64,000 nt of DNA from Eriocheir sinensis (GCF_024679095.1 NC_066568.1:3607718-3671717), one strand, 5' to 3'; counted from the stretch's first letter, positions 1-11,404 are shown. Notes: a model not told the origin generated them from the sequence alone. Program-made: numbers and translations.

Positions 1-1035
1 AAAAAATGTCTGTGGGTGTGATTTTTCTGTTTTTGTGTGTTTAAAAGAGACGGAATTATACTTTTTGTGGTGGAAAATGCCGAAAAAATGTCTGTGGCTG
101 TGATTTTTCTGTTTTTGTGTGTTTAAAAGAGACGGAATTATACTTTTTGTGGTGGAAAATGCCGAAAAAATGTCTGTGGCTGTGATTTTTCTGTTTTTGT
201 GTGTTTAAAAGAGACGGAATTATACTTTTTGTGGTGGAAAATGCCGAAAAAATGTCTGTGGGCGTGATTTTTCTCTGTTTTTGTGTGCTTAAAAGAGACG
301 GAATTTTACTTTTTGTGGCGGAAAATGCCGAAAAAATGTCTGTGGGTGTGATTTTTCTCTGTTTTTGTGTGCTTAAAAGAGACGGAATTTTACTTTTTGT
401 GGCGGAAAATGCCAAAAAAATGTCTGTGGGCGTGATTTTTCTCTGTTTTTGTGTGCTTAAAAGAGACGGAATTTTACTTTTTGTGGCGGAAAATGCCAAA
501 AAAATGTCTGTGGGCGTGATTTTTCTCTGTTTTTGTGTGTTTAAAAGAGACGGAATTTTACTTTTTGTGGTGGAAAATGCCGAAAAAATGTCTGTGGGCG
601 TGATTTTTCTCTGTTTTTGTGTGTTTAAAAGAGACGGAATTATACTTTTTGTGGCGGAAAATGCCGAAAAAATGTCTGTGGGCGTGATTTTTCTCTGTTT
701 TTGTGTGGTTAAAAGAAACGGAATTTTACTTATTGTGGCGGAAAATGCCGAAAAATGTGTGGGCGTGATTTTTCTGTTTATATGTGCTTAAAAGAGACGG
801 AATTTTACTTTTTGTGGCGGAAAATGCCAAAAAATGTGTGGGCGTGATTTTTCTGCTTTTGTGTGCTTAAAAGAGACGGAATTTTACTTTTTGTGGCGGA
901 AAATGCCGAAGAAATGTCTGTGGGCGTGATTTTTCTCTGTTTTTGTGTGCTTAAAGGAGACGGAATTTTACTTATTGTGGCGGAAAATGCGGAAAAAATG
1001 TCTACGGCCGTGATTTTTCTGCTTTTGTGTGCTTG
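1..1035. repeat. 82-84 bp minisatellite, about 12 copies
   Basis: Successive units start at about 6, 88, 170, 252, 336 and 420. Each holds ATGTCTGTGGG, a GTGATTTTTCT block, AAAAGAGACGGAATT and a GGAAAATGCC block. Early units are 82 bp; later ones gain two bases (CTCTG instead of CTG) and become 84 bp, a multiple of three, so long open frames appear on both strands. Those frames follow the repeat exactly and are treated as artefacts. The array is cut by the left edge and ends in an A-run near 1040. Confidence 0.93.
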
Positions 1036-1069
1036 AAAAAAAAAAAACAGGCTGGGATTTATTCATTTT

Positions 1070-1071
<2 letters not shown>

Positions 1072-1113
<42 letters not shown>
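1072..1113. repeat. (GT)n microsatellite
   Basis: About 20 GT dinucleotides just after the 84-bp minisatellite. Confidence 0.95.
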
Positions 1114-1115
<2 letters not shown>

Positions 1116-1362
1116 GTGCATCAAATACATACCTGTTTCTACCTGGCCGATTCATTAATTTTAAGTATTTCAACAGACAGAGTTATAGGTCCTTTATGCT
1201 GGGCCTTTAATTGCATACCTGGGGGCAATTTGAGTCTATCTGGGCCATGGTGTTTTTTCCTTAGAATTCACCTTAATTTTGTTTACCTGGATATACCTGT
1301 CTGCCTGAGCTTACCCATGTTTACCTGTGTTCTGTAAGCTTTGTGTGTTGGGGTGATTACAC

Positions 1363-1516
1363 TGTCCTATGGGTGTGTCTGTCCTAAGGGTGTGTCTGTC
1401 CTAAGGGTGTGTCTGTCCTAAGGGTGTGTGTGTTCTAAGGGTGTGTGTGTCCTAAGGGTGTGTCTGTCCTAAGGGTGTGTCTGTCCTAAGGGTGTGTCTG
1501 TCCTAAGGGTGTGTCT
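1363..1516. repeat. 17-bp minisatellite, about 9 copies
   Basis: The unit GTGTGTCTGTCCTAAGG repeats almost perfectly. The first copy has CCTATGG and one copy reads GTTCTAAGG. The rest of 1114-2124 is non-coding: CAC/ACC-rich tracts near 1597-1645 and 2010-2025, and a dispersed-repeat copy at 1887-1968. Confidence 0.92.
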
Positions 1517-1886
1517 TCTGAGGTGAGCTGAATGATATGAAAATCCAAGGAAGTCTTTGTACAGCTTATTCTTATAGTTAAAACTGAATGATTTATTACA
1601 GTCACCACCATCACCACCACACACATCACCACCACCACCACCACTATTGCTAATGCTCAGGGGTGTAACTCACGGGGGGTACATGTCACCCCCAAAGTTT
1701 GCGTTAGGTTAAATATCACTCTGTTATTAAGAGAGAGCGAGGAAAATTGAATTGTTACTCCTTAAAAGTATTATATAGTTTACCACCCGTAATAGGCCTC
1801 ACAGTGCCCCTAAAAAGAGCTGAACAGACTCGCTACGCTCACCACCCACCCCATTGTCTCCCCAACTTTTTGTAACCAGTTATGGA

Positions 1887-1968
1887 AACAGCGATTAGCG
1901 GGCTTTTTTTTTCATTATTGTTTTTTTGTACCCTTGAGCTGCCTCCTTTGTTGTAAAAAAAACCCAAA
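1887..1968 (-). mobile_element. dispersed CTCAAGGGC repeat, copy 1
   Basis: Reverse-strand copy of a short dispersed family, with the arrangement AGCGGGCTTTTTT, T-rich spacer, CCTTGAGCTG, CTCCTTTGTTGTAAAA. The same two conserved blocks, in either orientation, recur at 3205, 17681, 24350, 29977, 34055, 41724 and 48229. The class is unknown; a small SINE-like or non-autonomous element is likely. Confidence 0.6.
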
Positions 1969-2124
1969 AAAACCACCCCTGCTAATACTCCGTTTATCTA
2001 TTCCCACTATGCTCGATCACCACCACCATGACATCACAAACTAACAATGCAAATACACAACACACAACACTAACAGCTTTTAACCTCTACCTTTACACCC
2101 ACCACCTCCTTCGCCACCCCACAG

Positions 2125-3222
2125 ATCATGAGCCGGTGGTGGGTGCTGTTCGGTTGAGTCACCAAGCTGCCCTGCACAAGATCGCTGTCAGACCCAGGAG
2201 GACGCACGGCGCTCCCAGGGCACGGCGGGCTACGCAGGTGAGTGGGAGAGGGAGAGAGAGAACATAAGAACATAAGAACATAGGGAAACTGCAAAGAACA
2301 TATGGAAACTGCAAAATTATACAAGTTTACGTAGATTTTCAATAATGGTAATGTTGGTGATTATTAGGAATGTTTTTAATGGTTCCTGGCGTCCATACTG
2401 GAGATGTATTTGATCTTGATTTGATGGGCGTGTGTGTGTGTAAAAATAATTGAAGGAAAAAAAGATTGAAAAAGTGTGTGTGTGTGTGTGTCTGTGTGTG
2501 TGTTGTGTGTGTGTGTAATATATATTTTATCTCCTCCTCCTCTTCTCCTCTTCCTCCTCCTCCTTGTCCTTCTCACAGTCCTTCTCTCTTCCTCCTCCTC
2601 CTCCTCCTCCTTATCCTCAAAATCCTTCTCTTCTTCTCCTCCTCCTCCTCCTCTTCTCTCCTCCTCCTCCTCTTCTCTCCTCCTCCTCTTCCTCCTCTCT
2701 TCGTCTCTTCATCTTCCTTGCAGTCCTTTTCTTCTCCTTCCTCCCATATACTCCTAATGGTTGACAGTTGATTGCTATTATTATTATTATTATTACTATC
2801 ATTATTATTATTATTATTACTATTATTATTATTACTATTATTATTATTATTATTATTATTTTCAGATCGGCATCACCGGTCAAATCAGCCTCCCCGATGT
2901 GATTGAGGAGGCCAACAGCAGACACCACATCAGCGGCCAGCGCTCCGCCCCGCCCCAGGCTGCCCCAACCTCCCCGGCACCCGCCCCGGCCGCCCCCATA
3001 ACACCCCCCACTGCCTCAACGCCCCCCACCCCTGATGATGATGGTGAGAAAGGTGGTGATAGTCAATTTTTTTCTTTTTTTTCTTTCTGGTTCATGTATC
3101 TTAAGGTGATTGTAGTTTCAGTATAGTTTTTTGGGCTGGGCTATTTATTTGGTTTTCAGATTTTTTAACTTTTTTTTTTTTACTTTTTTTTTTTTTATAT
3201 ATACAAAGGAGGCAGCTCAAGG

Positions 3223-3294
<72 letters not shown>

Positions 3295-6200
3295 ACAAAA
3301 AAGCCTGCTACTCGCGGCTCCTAAAAGAGAAACAAAAGACGTGTCCAAAAGCAAGGTCAAATTCGGGAGGAGAGATGTCCTGATAAGTTAGGTAAATTCT
3401 TCTCTAAGTTTTCCGATACCCTACGCCCCTGTCCACTCAGCAGTGAATGGGTACCAGGTATTAATCGGGGGTTGTGTCCCGTCTCCTATAATTCCTTCCC
3501 TTTCTGTCTCTCTCCGGCATATGACCACAGATGTTGCGCCGACTAAATGAAACTTTCCAACTTTTTCAGATTTTTTACATATAAGTTAAGTTAGGTAAAT
3601 TCTTTTCTAAGTTCATTTAAGATTTTAGGTAAGTTATATATACTAGATTTGGTTGAGTTTGAGTGATATTCTGTGTTAGGCTAAGTTGTTTTGGGTTAAA
3701 GTTTTCACCCTAAGTTAGGTTCAGTAATTTTTTAGGTTTATTATATTTAAGTTTGGTTACCATTACTGACACACAGCAGGTTAAGTTCAGTAATTTTTTA
3801 GGTTTGCAATATTTAGATTAGATTACATTGCCATTACTGACACACTCTCCTCCTTACACAGAAGTCATGGAGGACGCTGTGGTGACCCGCGAACCACAGC
3901 AGCAGCAGGGTGGCGGCGGCGAGGCAGCAGCGGAGCGTAAGGAGGAGCGGCGCGATGAGCCACTCTTCCAGCGTCTCTTCGGCAGCAGCAGCAAGCGTTC
4001 GGGACGGCGCCAGTCTCGGGGCAGCGGCGAGGAGAGCCGGGAGAACAGCGTCAGCCCCTTGCGGCGCGGCACGGACCAGCGCGCACCGAGATTCCCCTTA
4101 CTCAGCAGCGGGAGCTCGAAACCACGTCAGGAGGCTACACCATCACACCCCCTCCCCCCATCGGGCCGCCCCAGGGAAGCCAGTCGGGAGAGGGGCGTAC
4201 GGGAGCTCCCCCAGGCGTCACACTCCCCAGAGGAAGCCCCGGTTACGTCAGGAGGGCCGGGAGTGCATCGTGGGCAGGGCGTGAGGAAGGCCAAGAGTTT
4301 CCGAGAGGAGCAGACGGTGGTGCAGCGCGAGGGATTACGTCGGAAGGTGTCGCCTCATGCTGGAGCGGAGGGACGGAGCGGGGCGGGTCCGGGGAAGGTC
4401 GCACGTCTCTCCTCCTCGCTGGAAAACCTCGACAACGACGACATGAACCGAACCACACCCCCACAGGCTACCGTCGCCCCTGCCGCACCCCCGACCGCCT
4501 CCCCGCAGCGCTCCTCCACTGAGTCACTAGCCACAACTCCTATCCCTGGGGTGTTCATCAGGCCGCACCCCCAGACGAGCCGACACAGGGGCCCCACACA
4601 CCCCAGCACACCGGAACACACCTCAGGGCCATTCTCACTGGACTCAAGCCTCCCGCAGCAACCGAGGGAAGCCGAGGAGCATCTTAGGAAAGCCTCGAGT
4701 GTGGACCAGGTAAGCTATGAAGGCCTGAGCCACACCACACAGAGCCACACCACACTGAGCCACACCACACAGAGCCACAGGGAGCAGGTCGTGAAGGAAC
4801 AGCATATACTCAAGGACCACATCAGGGAACAGCATATCAGGGAGCAGCATAAGGAGCAGCATATCAAGGAGCAGGTTGTGGTGATGAAGGAACAGCATTT
4901 GACGCGCGAACAGCAACTCCACTATAAGGAGGAGCAAACCACCACCTCCAGGCACCTCCACCAACACCACCACACCACCACCACCACTGAGACCAAACTG
5001 ACAGCAGGGCCGACACCACCAACCCCCGCGGCAAAACAATCGCTTCTGGACACCCTCGTCGAGTCGATACGCCCCGACCGGAAGCAGGACACACCAAAAC
5101 ACACCCATAGAAAGTCCCTCCCACAGACACATACCTCTCAGATCCCACCACAGCCCTCCCCGCCACAAGGGTTTCAGAAGGAGGAGGTGTCACCCGCAGC
5201 CCCGTCAGACCCAAAACCGGACGTCGGGGAGGGTGAACGAGACCAGGCAGCTCCGCGTCGCCCTGTCAGAAGGGAGGCGAGTATGAAGCGCATCCCGTCA
5301 ATACCCAATGATGCCAATACTACCGGAGTTCCAGAGTTTATGCGTATACAACTCAACCGCGTCGAGAGCAAAGGCCAGTCTGTGATTTACGACACGGACC
5401 AGGAGAGAGGCGATCGTAGGGACTCGGATGTCGCCCCTCGTCGGGAATCCATACCCTCAGCTCCCTTGACAGATCTCCCGAAGGATATGCCGCCCTCGGA
5501 CCCCCCCGCCGAGACGCACACCCCACTACGTAGAGAGTCGGTTACCCCTTTGCCGGCCGCCTCCACCAGGGATAGTCTAACCAGGAGGGCGAGCATGCAA
5601 GGGCCGAGGGGTGTGATTAGAGACACATCCCCGTCCGCTGTGGCTGACGTAGGAAGTGGCGGTGGTGATACGCCCTCCGAACCGCCCTCACAGGAGTCCA
5701 CGGTGGAGCGCGTGCAGTTACGGCGACCGGGAGTAGCCGAGCGCACATCCCACGCATCTTCCACCTCCTCCTCCACCTCCACTGCCTCCTCCACGGCTTC
5801 CACCTCCAGGGATCAACCAGAGCTGTTTAAGGTTTTCGCGCGACGCTCGTTCAAGATCAAAGACTCAGAGAAGGAGTTGTTCGAGGCGGCGAGTCTCGAG
5901 GAGGTGGGCGTCGAGGCTTCCAGTGAGGTCTCGGAGATGACGGTGAGCGCTGTACGGCCCCCCAGCACCTCCCCAGGGCCGGCCGTCTCCCCCATACCCC
6001 CAGCGGAACCCACACCAAGCGCCCAGAAGATCGGAATCAACGCAATCTCCTTCAACCGGAAATCAGTTGGAAACCCGGCTCTGTCCTTCATCCCCCCGCC
6101 AACCCCAGCCCCCAGTGAGCCCCCAGCAGGACCCCAGGGGCTTGGTCGACCTCAGGCACCACCCAGTACGACCACCACCACACGCAGTCCCTCCATCACC

Positions 6201-8091
6201 ACCACAACCACCACGATCACCACCACTGAAACAACCACCACCGCTCAGCAATCAGGGGTTTTCAGTAAGATCCTCAGTGGTAGGGTCAGCATGGGGGGGG
6301 AGGTGAGCAGTGGGAATGAGAGCGAGGGCAGCACATCCTCCCCAGTGATATCCCGAACCCCAGTACCACCACAGGGTAAAACAGCGTCCAGACCAGGCTC
6401 GGCACTTTTCTGGCCGCCAAAACACCAGGTGGCGCCGCAGGAAGATGTGACCCCCTCAGCTGCACCCCCGCAAGTCACCCCACCCCAGGACATCACCCCC
6501 AGGAAGGCAGTGGATGGGGTGGAAGAAGGGGTGGAAGTGGAAGTCTCGCCCCTGGATATCGGAGCGGCACGTCGGAGATTCATGAGTGCCAGTTTCCCTG
6601 CGGCACCTACAGCAGCACTTGGCACATCACCCCCGGCCGTCACACCTTCCCCCGTCACCCCTACACCCTCCCCACCCGCACCCACACCCTCCCCGCCCGC
6701 CCCTGCACAGTCACACCCACCACCCACTAGCACAGCACTCGGAATCACATCGTCAATTCTGTCACGCGTTGGGAATACCGGACTTGGAATGGCCCCGACG
6801 CACACACCCTCCCCCACCCCATCCCCCGCCCCGACCCACACCCCATCCTTCACGGTGACAGTTCGGACTCAGCCGCCCCCGACTCTTGCCCCCGAAACCC
6901 CCATGCCCCCTGCCAGCGATGGGGGGAAGGGGGGTGAGCCAGTCCAGGGGCAGACGAGCACGGAGGACTGGAGGGTCTTGGTGAGGCAGCGCAGGGAAGG
7001 CAGACTCAAGCAGACCAAGACGCCAGACTCCGAGGAAATTATTATTGAGGTGAGGGACAGATCGGTGAGTTAAGAAAATTATTGAATGTTCCTTTTATTG
7101 GTTTTGTTTTACTCTTAATGGTCGTAGCTCTTTTTTTTATTCTGTGTATATATGATTTAGTTAATTTATAGATTGAGTAAGAAAAATGTTGAGTGAGACA
7201 GAAATCAAATGGTCCTTTTTTTGTATCTTTTTGCATTTTATATCGTGAGTCATGTTGTTCTTGTCATTGTTTGTGTTTTAATCAGTAGTTTTTATTGTTT
7301 GTGTTTTAATCAGTAGTTTTTTATTGACGCAAACAGACGCATCTCCCTCCATTTCCCCCTCATTCTCTCTTCTCTCTCTCTTACTCCCTCCCTCCCCAAC
7401 AGACCTGCCTGCTAGTCTCATCATCAAGTCTCCCCTTCCCTCCACCCCACACCTCAGCAAGTCTCTCCATCCCTCTCTCCTCCTCTTCACTCTCTCCTCC
7501 CATCAAGTCTGCCCTTCCCTCTTTTACTCTCCTCCACCCAAACACCTAACATACTCCTCCTCTTCAACTACACTCTCTATATCTCTCTCCATCCTTCTCT
7601 CCTCCTCTTTAACACACTCACACTCTCTCCTTTTCTCATCAAGTCTACCCTTCCCTCTTTTCCTCTCCTCCACCCAAACACCTAACATACTTCCTCTCTT
7701 CAACTAGTCTCCCTTTCTCGCTCCCTTCCTATCTCCTTGCCCTCTTTAACACACTCACACACTCTCCTTTTCTCATAAAGTCTCCCCTTCCCTCTTTTCC
7801 TGTCCTCTCCTCTTCAACTAGTCTCCCTTTCTCCCTTTCCCTCCTCTCTTTCTCCTTTCCTTTTCCATCCATCCTCCCTCCACCTAACACATATTCCCTC
7901 TTTCCCCAACAAGTCTCCCTTTTTCTTCCTCCCCCTCTTCCTTCTGTCTTCTCTTCCTTCTCCTTCTATCCTCCACCCCCCATCAACTCAGCCTAACACA
8001 CCTCCCTCCCCTACAGACCCGCCCGCCAGTGTCCCGCAACAGCAAGGTTCTGGAGATGGCGAGCAACTTCCAGAAGCTTCAGGTGGCCTAG
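2125..8091 (+). CDS. 3' part of a large disordered Pro/Ser/Thr-rich protein, possibly CRACD-like
   Basis: Four exons join in phase: 2125-2237, 2866-3043, 3862-7064 and 8017-8091 (TAG at 8089). Acceptors are CCACAG, TTTCAG, ACACAG and CTACAG; donors are CAG/GTGAGT, ATG/GTGAGA and TCG/GTGAGT. The split GAA codon across 3043/3862 supports the model. The first visible exon begins inside a codon, so the 5' end lies upstream and was not found. About 1188 residues are visible, with no enzyme fold, signal peptide or membrane segment. Exon 1 encodes HQAALHKIAVRPRRTHG, which resembles from memory the basic stretch of the KIAA1211/CRACD (DUF4592) family, actin capping-protein inhibitors. Together with the phospho-rich low-complexity body this suggests a cytoskeletal adaptor. 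The family call is weak; the gene call is strong because all phases agree. A possible poly(A) signal, AATAAA, lies at 8394. Confidence 0.82.
2430..2862. repeat. intronic (GT)n, (CTC/CTT)n and (ATT)n tracts
   Basis: GT runs near 2430-2520 are followed by a CTC/CTT-rich pyrimidine block at 2531-2755 and TTA/ATT repeats at 2776-2855, ending at the acceptor of the 2866 exon. The long frames here are low-complexity. Confidence 0.9.
3205..3325 (+). mobile_element. dispersed CTCAAGGGC repeat, copy 2, with internal (CA)n
   Basis: Reads ACAAAGGAGGCAGCTCAAGGG, then a (CA)n run at about 3223-3297, then AAAAAAGCCTGCTACTCG. The CA array replaces the short A-rich linker seen in other copies, so the microsatellite grew inside the element. 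Confidence 0.65.
3410..3571 (+). mobile_element. SINE-like dispersed repeat, copy A
   Basis: Shares blocks with 31831-32010: TTCCGATACCCTACGCC, CAGTGAATGGGTACCAGG, GTTGTGTCC, TCCGGCATATGACCACAG and a GCGCCGACTAAA end. The CAGCAGT-AAT-GGTAC stretch also resembles part of the tRNA-derived SINE at 11030-11310. It lies in the intron before the giant exon. Confidence 0.6.
3862..7064 (+). CDS. giant exon of the CRACD-like gene: low-complexity body with short ordered motifs
   Basis: About 1068 codons without a stop, GC-rich against AT-rich flanks. In order: poly-Gln/Gly start; Arg/Ser-rich stretch with LFQRLFGSSSKRSGRR; EQH/KEQH repeats at about 4785-4920; a His/Thr run at about 4950-5000; LLDTLVESIRPDRK near 5042; the motif GVPEFMRIQLNRVES near 5330; a Ser/Thr run near 5755; ELFKVFARRSFKIKDSEKEL near 5821; a Thr run near 6170-6245; Pro-rich SPPAPTPSPP repeats near 6650-6850; and EDWRVLVRQRREGRLKQTKT near 6965. 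The PEFMRIQL, VFARRSFK and EDWRVLVRQRR islands stand out from the disordered background and are the best candidates for conserved binding motifs. The ATG at 3867 could be an internal start, but the phase-matched upstream exons argue for read-through. The donor could also be at 7049. Confidence 0.85.
7065..8016 (+). other. last intron of the CRACD-like gene, pyrimidine-rich
   Basis: From about 7340 to the acceptor the sequence is CT-rich, with loosely repeated CTCATCAAGTCT, CCCTTCCCTC and CACCTAACA blocks. The long frame at 7324-7707 is compositional. There is no coding support. Confidence 0.7.
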
Positions 8092-8874
8092 CAGAGGGTG
8101 TTGCCGGGGACCAAGAGGTAGAGTGTCACCTGTGAAGCCTCGTTAACCTGCCCAGCGCCTGTCTCACCTGTGGATACCCTCGTTAAGGCCAGATAAGGAG
8201 TAGGGGTCGAAGAGAGAGAGAGAGAGAGAGAGAGTATTGTATCGTTGTTTACATTATTAGAAAGAGGAGGAGGCTAAGCTTTCGTCAATATTATCCGGGG
8301 AAAGAAAAGGAAAATTGGCGTGTAACTTATTGATATTTACGCCACTTGAAAAACACTGATTCATTCTTCTTCTTAACCATCTGAATGAAAAAGAATAAAA
8401 AGGAGGTGAGATAGAGAATAGACGTACAGTATTTTGTTATACGGTAAAAGAAAAAAAAAGGAAAGATGTAATTTGTCGCTCTTTCCGCTGCGTTTTTTTT
8501 TTTCTTCTTAACTGTCTCAATGAAAAAAAGGAGAAAAGATAAAGAAGAAATTACTCAAACGAAAACAAACAAATGTAATCGGAAAAACTCGACAGTGCTT
8601 TCATCATCATAAGAAAAAAAAAAAAAGTCTGGCGTTAAAATATTTCCCGCCAATAACTCTCGAAAAAAAGACAGTAAACAAACAAGAACAATAGAAAATA
8701 ACAACAACGACAACAACAACATTACCGAACACATTTTCCACGTCAACAAATTGTTCGTCATTTGGAGAACAGATTCGCTAATTATCAGACAAAAAAAAAA
8801 AAAACCCTCGGAATTTATATATATTTTTCTCGTATAAAAATTCCCAGCCACACACCTGTTTATTAGGGAAACTG
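8092..8874 (+). other. likely 3' UTR and downstream AT-rich spacer
   Basis: After the TAG at 8089 come a (GA)n tract at 8213-8235 and AATAAA at 8394. Downstream is A-rich with no supported gene. The 98-aa minus-strand frame at 8555-8851 is F/L-rich without recognisable motifs. Confidence 0.4.
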
Positions 8875-9395
8875 GGTGATGGTGGTGATGGTGATGATGG
8901 TGGTGGTGTTGGAGGTGATGTTGATAGTGTTATTGGTGATGGAGGGTGACAGTGATGATGGTGGTGATGGTGATGGTGTTGGTGGAGGTGATGTTGATAG
9001 TGTTATTGGTGATGGGGGATGACAGTGATGATGGTGGTGATGGTGATGATGATGGTGTTGGAGATGGTGTTGATGGTGATGGGGGGGGTGATGGTGACAG
9101 TACTGGAGATGATGGTGTTGATGGTGATGATGATGATGGTGGTGTTGGAGATGGTGTTGATGGTGATGAGGGGGTGATGGTGACAGTACTGGAGATGATG
9201 GTGTTGATGGTGATGATGGTGGTGTTGGAGATGGTGTTGATGGTGATGAGGGGGGTGATGATGACAGTACTGGAGATGATGGTGTTGGTGGTGATGGTTA
9301 TGATGACAGTGAGAATGATGGAAGTGGTGATAATATTGATAATGGTGACTGATGATGGTGAGAATAGTGATGATAATAGTGATGATAAATCTTAC
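8875..9395. repeat. GAT/GGT-rich minisatellite
   Basis: Degenerate GATGGTGATG and GGTGTTGGAGATGG units with a higher-order repeat of about 80 bp that includes ACAGTACTGGAGATGATGG at three places. It reads as Asp/Gly/Val-rich on the plus strand and His/Thr-rich on the minus strand, as expected for simple sequence. Confidence 0.88.
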
Positions 9396-9416
9396 GGGAA
9401 CCTTCAATCAGAATCG

Positions 9417-9722
9417 GACCCGAGACCACAAGTGCATAACAAGTTCATAAGCGGAAGAAGAAAACTTATCGTAAAAGTTCGCCTCATTTCTAGTACATCG
9501 TAAGAGTCGTTCCGTGAAGCAGATTTGAGCCCTTCACATTTTGGATTAATATACCAAATTCAGTTACCCGAGACAACAAGTGTGTAAAAAGTTCATAAGC
9601 GGAAGAAGAAAACTTATCGTAAAAGTTCGCCTCATTTATAGTACATCGTAAGAGTCGTTCCGTGAAGGAGATTTGAACCCTTACTGTACATTTTGGATTA
9701 ATATATCAAATTCAGTTACCCA
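9417..9722. repeat. 147-bp direct duplication
   Basis: AAGTTCATAAGCGGAAGAAG and the following CTTATCGTAAAAGTTCGCC, GTACATCGTAAGAGTCG, ATTTTGGATTAAT and CAGTTACCC blocks occur twice, 147 bp apart. The end block (GTTACCCAAAGAAATAGAC) recurs at about 10793, so it is also dispersed. Confidence 0.75.
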
Positions 9723-9844
9723 AAGAAATAGACTGTAGCATTTATCTGGCATTGTTTTACATTTTGAATCAGTGAGCCTTCAAATCACCCGTCCCTGTAC
9801 GTTTTCTTTCCTTTCTAGTGTAGGAAGTCATTACTGTAATACTC

Positions 9845-10196
9845 CTTGGATTTGGAGTTCCCTTTTCCAGTGTTCTCTCAAGTTCAAGATCGAGACTTTT
9901 TGTGGGATAGGAAGGGATGTGTGTGTGAGGGTGAGGAAGGAAGGAGAGTAAGGAGGGTTAAGGAAGGAAAGTGTGGAGGAGGAGGAGGGAGTGAGGGAGG
10001 GTAGCTTATTGGGAAATGAGAGAGAAGGGAAAGGAAGAGATACTTGTGGGAGGGTAAGGAGAGGAAAGGAAGGGGAGAGGTCCAGAGGGTTATAATTAAA
10101 GGTAAAATAAATATACAGGTACTCAATATTCTTCCTCGGATTTGGAGTTCCCTTTTCCAGTGTTCTCTCAAGTTCAAGATCGAGACTTTTTGTGGG
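9845..10196. repeat. 58-bp direct repeats flanking a purine-rich segment
   Basis: GGATTTGGAGTTCCCTTTTC through TTCAAGATCGAGACTTTTTG is present at 9848-9905 and again at 10138-10195. Between them 9906-10082 is G/A-rich (GGAAGGAAGG, GGGAGGGTA) and has no gene. From 10200 to 11029 the sequence is AT-rich with no supported gene; a fragment like the 9720 block recurs near 10790. Confidence 0.7.
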
Positions 10197-11029
10197 TGTT
10201 TTTCTCCCGTCATTTCTAATTTGCCGTAACTGTCGAAAAGAGTGTAATATTGGAAACGGCAATTGGCGAGATCCTATATACATTGTAGTTTCTTGTATCT
10301 TTTCGTGATTTAAACAGTTCCTTTTTTGTATATTTCCGTATTTGTCTTTTTGTGTGTTTTTGTATTTTTAAACTTAGTCATTTTAACAGATTTCCTTCCA
10401 CAGTTTACATTTTTTCCTTTTGTTCAGAGTCTAAAAAAGTTGGTAGTCTTCAACATTTTAATTCTGATTTTTCATGCTTCAAATTTTTCCTGTTATTCAA
10501 TTTCTCCGAGTCTGACAGCTTTTAACGTATCAATTCTCATTTTCCGTGAACTCTCCCTCAAATCTTACATCTCAGAGAACTTGAGATGAAGAACTGCAAA
10601 CTGAACGAACTAGGAATATGTTAGCTCAGATATTTAACACTATTGATAGAGGTGATCAGGAAAGAGCTGTGAATCGTAATATAATAGGCTGGCATTAGTG
10701 TACATTATTGAATACCAAAATATCTACCAAAAAAATCCAATTACAAAAGTCTGGCATTACTTCACATTTTGGATTAATATGCCCAATTGAGTTACCCAAA
10801 GAAATAGACCGTAGCAATTCTCTGGCATTATTTTACATTTTGAATCAGTGAATACCAAATTATTTTACATATATACGCTTAGCATTTTTTTTTTTTTTTT
10901 ATTTATTTATTTATTTTTTTTTTGCCAAACTAACCCGCGATGACTGTGAGCGATTACCGATGACAATAATGATGCCTGATGGTGACGACGACAATATTAT
11001 ACGATAGGTGCGAGAGGAGTGTAGTGGGA

Positions 11030-11307
11030 TGAGCCTGTGTTAGTGAGTGTGTGTGTGTGATTCACCTCCTGGTCTGCTGCGGGTCTCTCCTCAGTGACCG
11101 ATCTTTGGGTACGACTGAGACCACTCACACACGACACACCGCGACAACGAGGTCACAACTCCTCACCTGACGTCGCGTACCTATTAACTGCTGGGTGAAC
11201 ACGGGCTACACGTGAAAGAAGATAAACCCAACTTATCTTCACCCGGCCGGGGAATCGAACCCCTGTCCTTCTGGTTGTGAGGCAGACGCTCTAATCACTG
11301 AGCTACC

Positions 11308-11310
<3 letters not shown>
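11030..11310 (-). mobile_element. tRNA-derived SINE with Val-like head
   Basis: On the minus strand the segment starting near 11310 reads TCCGGTAGCTCAGTGATTAG (A-box-like), then a CTCACAA loop whose anticodon would be CAC, then GGGGTTCGATTCCCC (B box and T arm). The acceptor and anticodon stems contain mismatches. A body of about 200 bp follows, with CCCAGCAGTTAATAGGTAC, like the repeat at 3410 and 31831. It is more likely a SINE than a functional tRNA gene. A (CA)n run abuts its tRNA end. Confidence 0.65.

Positions 11311-11402
<92 letters not shown>
11311..11402. repeat. (CA)n microsatellite
   Basis: About 45 CA dinucleotides directly at the tRNA-like end of the SINE. Shorter (GT)n runs lie at 11606-11640 and 11779-11797. 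Confidence 0.95.

Positions 11403-11404
<2 letters not shown>

Noticed and set aside
201..791. 196-codon plus-strand repeat protein
   Set aside because: Follows the 84-bp minisatellite exactly and is lost where the period is 82 bp.
8946..9503. Asp/Val-rich 185-aa protein
   Set aside because: GAT/GGT simple sequence; no signal beyond composition.
11238..11310. Functional tRNA-Val gene on the minus strand
   Set aside because: Acceptor and anticodon stems have mismatches, and the sequence continues into a SINE body.
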